Positions 21,416 to 23,783 of a DNA stretch of 23,783 bases are shown here, one piece after another. The number at the start of each line of letters is the position of its first letter. The first letter of the stretch is position 1. Made by a program: the position numbers and the translations under genes. The notes under the pieces are model-generated. The model ran no database searches. It was not told the origin of the DNA and saw only the letters and a program-made list of their open reading frames with translations. The stretch comes from a virus. The stretch is taken from IMG/VR virus record IMGVR_UViG_3300023184_000519, positions 1 through 23,783 of that record. One strand, 5' to 3'.

Positions 21416-22214
21416 AGTACCACACTTTATCCTTTCCTTGTCGTTTTTCCATAGAGGCTCTGTCTTTCTCAGGCGTCCAGCACATGCAACCTTCGCCGTA
21501 TGTACCAGAGCAATCATAGCAGGTAGTACAGAATTCGCAATAGTAAGGATTGGCATCCTCATACGGTACTGCTAAGCAACTAGGACATGCATAGTCGCTC
21601 TCTGTATCATCCTTGATAAGCGTTGGCATGCCTACATACTTTGACCACATGCTCTCCTTGTAAGTGTCGTTACTCCACCACATGCCATCGTTATCCCAAT
21701 GCCCTAGATTCTCGTTGATAATGTAACAGTAAGCCTCAGCCTTAGGGTCTACGGTAAGCACTGCAATCTTGCTACCACTAGACCACTTGTTGAGTATTTT
21801 CCATACATTATCATCGTCGAGAGATGTAACGCCACCTAACTTAGGTAACGTATCCTCAGCGAATACCCTGCTATCACTGCGCTTATCTGAAGCGTGAATA
21901 GTGATATCTAGTATGCCATTGTGAGCAAGGTAAGTGCGGTCATCGCCACCGACCTTGAAAGGGTGGCAGTTGTCGTCATTCTTTACGCCATGCGTAGCGT
22001 ATCTAGCATGGAACATAGCATAACTCTTTGGATATTCCTTACGTACTTCTAGGAACTCCTTGATTATTTTCTTGGCACTCATGCCACGACCAGTAATAAT
22101 CTTATCACCAGCGATAACGGCATAGCCGAAACCGTGCGGATTATTACAAGAGGCACACTCCAAGTCTTTCTTACGGGGCGTTGAGTCTGGCGAGCAGACA
22201 ACTAATAAACACAT
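21387..22214 (-). CDS. Class II glutamine amidotransferase with Cys-rich C-terminus
   Basis: This encodes 275 residues. Cys2 is the N-terminal nucleophile (MCLLVV; the Met must be removed). Other class II (Ntn) signatures are NPHGFGYA (25-32), FHARYATHG (68-76), HPF (84-86), AHNG (97-100) and SDSRVF (113-118). It should release ammonia from glutamine. The C-terminal 70 residues carry CPSC, CEFCTTCYDC and CMCW, a zinc-binding cluster not part of the standard domain. There is no synthetase domain in the same chain, so ammonia or the amide must pass to a partner, most simply the amidoligase encoded just upstream. Palindrome site 4 lies 16 bases before its ATG, with AGAAAAGAG as ribosome-binding site. 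Confidence 0.8.
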   Translation of the reverse strand: MCLLVVCSPDSTPRKKDLECASCNNPHGFGYAVIAGDKIITGRGMSAKKIIKEFLEVRKEYPKSYAMFHARYATHGVKNDDNCHPFKVGGDDRTYLAHNGILDITIHASDKRSDSRVFAEDTLPKLGGVTSLDDDNVWKILNKWSSGSKIAVLTVDPKAEAYCYIINENLGHWDNDGMWWSNDTYKESMWSKYVGMPTLIKDDTESDYACPSCLAVPYEDANPYYCEFCTTCYDCSGTYGEGCMCWTPEKDRASMEKRQGKDKVWYYDNYFDFKK

Positions 22215-22230
22215 TTCTTATACTCTTTTC

Positions 22231-22247
22231 TGCCGTATTATACGGCA
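22231..22247 (-). promoter_or_regulatory. 17-bp palindrome, site 4 (amidoligase/amidotransferase junction)
   Basis: TGCCGTATTATACGGCA on the plus strand; minus-strand TATAAT core at 22242-22237. It supplies the amidoligase's stop codon (TAA within GTATAATAC) and sits 16 bases ahead of the amidotransferase ATG. A start near 22230 would make a short leader with the ribosome-binding site. Confidence 0.75.
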
Positions 22248-23464
22248 CTGTTGGTTAGTTGGATGTTACATCTCGATATACGTGCAACGAGACGTGGGTA
22301 CAGAGATTCATTCTCTGAAATATATTGTATGAACGCAGACTGGGTGAGTGCGCCATCTATGACCTGCTTGACACTAAGGGTACGGGTATACTCAACACTG
22401 GCATGTGCTAAGTCTAATTGTGCTTTGACTGTATCAGAATTGACAGAGCCTCTAAAGATTCTCATCTCTAGCGTCTCACGATTCTGCATATTTACTGCTG
22501 AGTAACGGTCAGTCTCACGACCATGCTCTATCTTATCTTTGAACGTGCGTTTTCTGGTGAACTGATAGTTGCCAGTCTCTTGGTCAGTTACACGTTCACC
22601 GTCCTCATCTCTGACCCATTCGTGCTTGATAATATCATCAAACTTAGCCCACCGTTCAGAGGAACGACCTGCTAGAGCCTCATAGAATGGTTGATTAGAG
22701 TAGACAAGGTTGAGGAATCGGTGCATGTGCGCACCACTACCAAACCCTGTGCGTGAGATATGGATATGAAGTCCACACGTAGTAGCGTCCCAAGATTTTA
22801 CTCTGTACTCAGTGCGTAATTTCTCCAGTGTCTCCCATAACTCATCGGCTTCATTCATATAGAAGTCATGACTCATAGGATGTGTGACTATCTCGAAACC
22901 ACACGATAGTGAGCCGTCATTCTTTAGATAGGCTAACTCTAGTGGCTCTAAACGTTGAGCATAGGTTGAGGATTCCTGCCTATTTCTAGGCGCTTCTACC
23001 TCAATCTCTATACCAAAGTATAGTTTCTCATTCCTATCTGTGGAATGAAAGATAGCGTCAGGACGATATGAGTAGTCATGGATAATTCTTGTATTATCCT
23101 CATAATCATCATCATGCCCTGTATCGCAACCGTCGAAATAGTAAGCGTCGCAATCGTCGCAATAGTATGCGTCTTGTATGCAATTCTCACAATATGCGCC
23201 ATGTCTATCCTCTGGCATAGTAATTGAGTCGGTTGTAAATTCTTGGCAACCGTCGCAGTAATTAGCATGAGAATCAGTGCAATCTATACACCACATAACA
23301 TAGTTATCTACGGTGTTCCAATCGTCATCTATTGTGCCAACCGTTTCACAACGGTCACACATTCTCATGCAATCTTGGCAGACAATCTCATCACTTCCAG
23401 TGGTGAGTTCATCGCCTTCAACTACATCAGTGCCACAGATAGTGCACTGTATTTCAGTTTCCAT
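22238..23464 (-). CDS. Zinc-knuckle amidoligase (Amidoligase_2-like)
   Basis: This encodes 408 residues. The first 115 hold seven CxxC pairs (7/10, 29/32, 36/39, 59/62, 70/73, 92/95, 102/105), a tandem zinc-knuckle or ribbon array. The second part matches the amidoligase (COOH-NH2 ligase, glutamine-synthetase-like fold) family: FGIEIEVEAP (150-159), KNDGSLSCGFEIVTHP (181-196) and CGLHIHISRTGFG (230-242), then a helical C-terminal region. Such enzymes join a carboxylate to an amine using ATP. Known family members occur beside class II amidotransferases and are predicted to modify peptides, proteins or metabolites. The substrate here is unknown. GAAAGGAAAG precedes the ATG, with palindrome site 5 upstream. 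Confidence 0.8.
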   Translation of the reverse strand: METEIQCTICGTDVVEGDELTTGSDEIVCQDCMRMCDRCETVGTIDDDWNTVDNYVMWCIDCTDSHANYCDGCQEFTTDSITMPEDRHGAYCENCIQDAYYCDDCDAYYFDGCDTGHDDDYEDNTRIIHDYSYRPDAIFHSTDRNEKLYFGIEIEVEAPRNRQESSTYAQRLEPLELAYLKNDGSLSCGFEIVTHPMSHDFYMNEADELWETLEKLRTEYRVKSWDATTCGLHIHISRTGFGSGAHMHRFLNLVYSNQPFYEALAGRSSERWAKFDDIIKHEWVRDEDGERVTDQETGNYQFTRKRTFKDKIEHGRETDRYSAVNMQNRETLEMRIFRGSVNSDTVKAQLDLAHASVEYTRTLSVKQVIDGALTQSAFIQYISENESLYPRLVARISRCNIQLTNSAV

Positions 23465-23487
23465 ATCTTTCCTTTCGATATACTAAC

Positions 23488-23504
23488 TGCCGTATTATAC
23501 GGCA
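23488..23504 (-). promoter_or_regulatory. 17-bp palindrome, site 5 (upstream of amidoligase)
   Basis: TGCCGTATTATACGGCA on the plus strand; minus-strand TATAAT core at 23499-23494, 23 bases between the element and the ATG at 23464, with the ribosome-binding site in that leader. It is a true intergenic copy and the clearest promoter-like placement. No good -35 is visible. Confidence 0.75.
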
Positions 23505-23536
23505 TTTAGGTACTTCATTGACTTACAGGAACTACT

Positions 23537-23722
23537 CTACACTATAGCCTTAGCATTGTCAATAAGGGCATCGGCTATCTTGCTACGCAGAATAGATGTC
23601 TCTATAACTAAAATAGAGAATCCGTCCCTCTTGTGCCTATCCTCTTGCGCTCTCAGTGCCATGCGAATCACTTCTGACTCGCGTGGCGTGAGAGTGAGCG
23701 TGAGGTTTGTGTCGGACGACAC
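23537..23722 (-). CDS. 61-residue helical protein
   Basis: The GTG at 23722 lies in a TAGTG overlap with the upstream gene; AGGG is the only ribosome-binding hint. The product begins SSDTNLTLTLTPRESEVIRM and continues with a charged helix (ALRAQEDRHKRDG), then SILVIETSILRSKIADALID. LTPRESEVIRMAL resembles the first helix of a LuxR-type or similar DNA-binding fold, but the rest of a helix-turn-helix is not clear. Function unknown. Confidence 0.55.
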   Translation of the reverse strand: MSSDTNLTLTLTPRESEVIRMALRAQEDRHKRDGFSILVIETSILRSKIADALIDNAKAIV

Positions 23723-23783
23723 TATGCCCTAGCCTGACGGCGCAATTTCAAGACCTGCTTCTCTAAGAGATAGATACGGCGAA
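23722..23783 (-). CDS. 3' end of an upstream leftward gene (partial)
   Basis: Nineteen residues (RRIYLLEKQVLKLRRQARA) and a TAG that overlaps the next GTG. The helix is basic with Leu/Ile spacing of a coiled coil. The other two frames end earlier or do not chain to the next start, so this frame is preferred. It is too short to identify. Confidence 0.45.
   Translation of the reverse strand, partial: RRIYLLEKQVLKLRRQARA

Noticed and set aside
21179-21562. A longer 127-residue version of the 78-residue minus-strand gene
   Set aside because: The extra N-terminal part lies within the amidotransferase coding region and looks like its frame-shifted shadow; later starts are more likely.
23774-23780. 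ATACGGC half-site near the right edge
   Set aside because: Only one half of the palindrome is present and it lies in a coding frame; it is probably chance.
1-23783. tRNA genes, integrase, attachment sites and CRISPR arrays
   Set aside because: I looked for cloverleaf-like T-loop motifs, recombinase motifs and regular repeat/spacer patterns by eye and saw none. A dedicated tRNA search would be needed to exclude a tRNA.

Overview
The window is a piece of a tailed bacteriophage genome that most likely infects an actinobacterium. The main evidence for the host is a complete WhiB-type iron-sulfur regulator (20171-20509, minus strand), a family confined to Actinobacteria and their phages. The base composition leans to A+T, and several small proteins are of types I associate with freshwater actinobacterial phages, so a low-GC freshwater actinobacterium is a reasonable guess (inference). 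I see no integrase, tRNA, CRISPR array or insertion sequence. Genes are packed tightly, often with 1-4 base stop/start overlaps.

Layout. (1) 1-7917, plus strand: virion genes. These are small Lys-rich proteins, a GT-A glycosyltransferase-like protein, a connector/adaptor-like protein, a 738-residue repeat-rich tail fibre, three tandem paralogous appendage proteins (the third fused to a Gly-rich tip domain) and two small tail-associated proteins. (2) 8011-12914, plus strand: a 752-residue tail protein, then a lysis and envelope block with a secreted Pro/Glu-rich protein, several small membrane proteins (holin candidates) and a CHAP endolysin, closed by a strong terminator at 12932-12972. (3) 12987-13328: a short minus-strand membrane protein gene and a divergent control region with several dyads overlapping a promoter that appears to make a leaderless mRNA. 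(4) 13328-19029, plus strand: replication and recombination. It holds a Cas4/RecB-like nuclease split into two genes, a RecA/DnaB-like ATPase, a Holliday-junction-resolvase-like nuclease, a primase split into zinc-finger and TOPRIM genes, an NMAD1/DUF1599 protein, an HNH nuclease, a metallophosphoesterase and a sigma-like regulator. (5) 23783-19051, minus strand: an accessory module converging on region 4. It holds a zinc-knuckle amidoligase, a class II glutamine amidotransferase, many tiny Cys-rich proteins, WhiB, a secreted lytic-transglycosylase-like protein, an FmdB-type zinc ribbon and a PD-(D/E)XK nuclease-like protein.

The most striking feature is in region 5. A perfect 17-bp palindrome, TGCCGTAT-N-ATACGGCA, occurs five times and only there. 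Each copy contains a TATAAT/TATTAT -10-like core and lies a short distance upstream of a start codon. This looks like a dedicated operator/promoter regulon. Its members include a probable ammonia-channelling or peptide/metabolite-amidating pair (amidoligase plus class II amidotransferase), both carrying extra zinc-binding clusters. I regard this module as the best candidate for an undescribed system in the window. Its chemistry and target are unknown.
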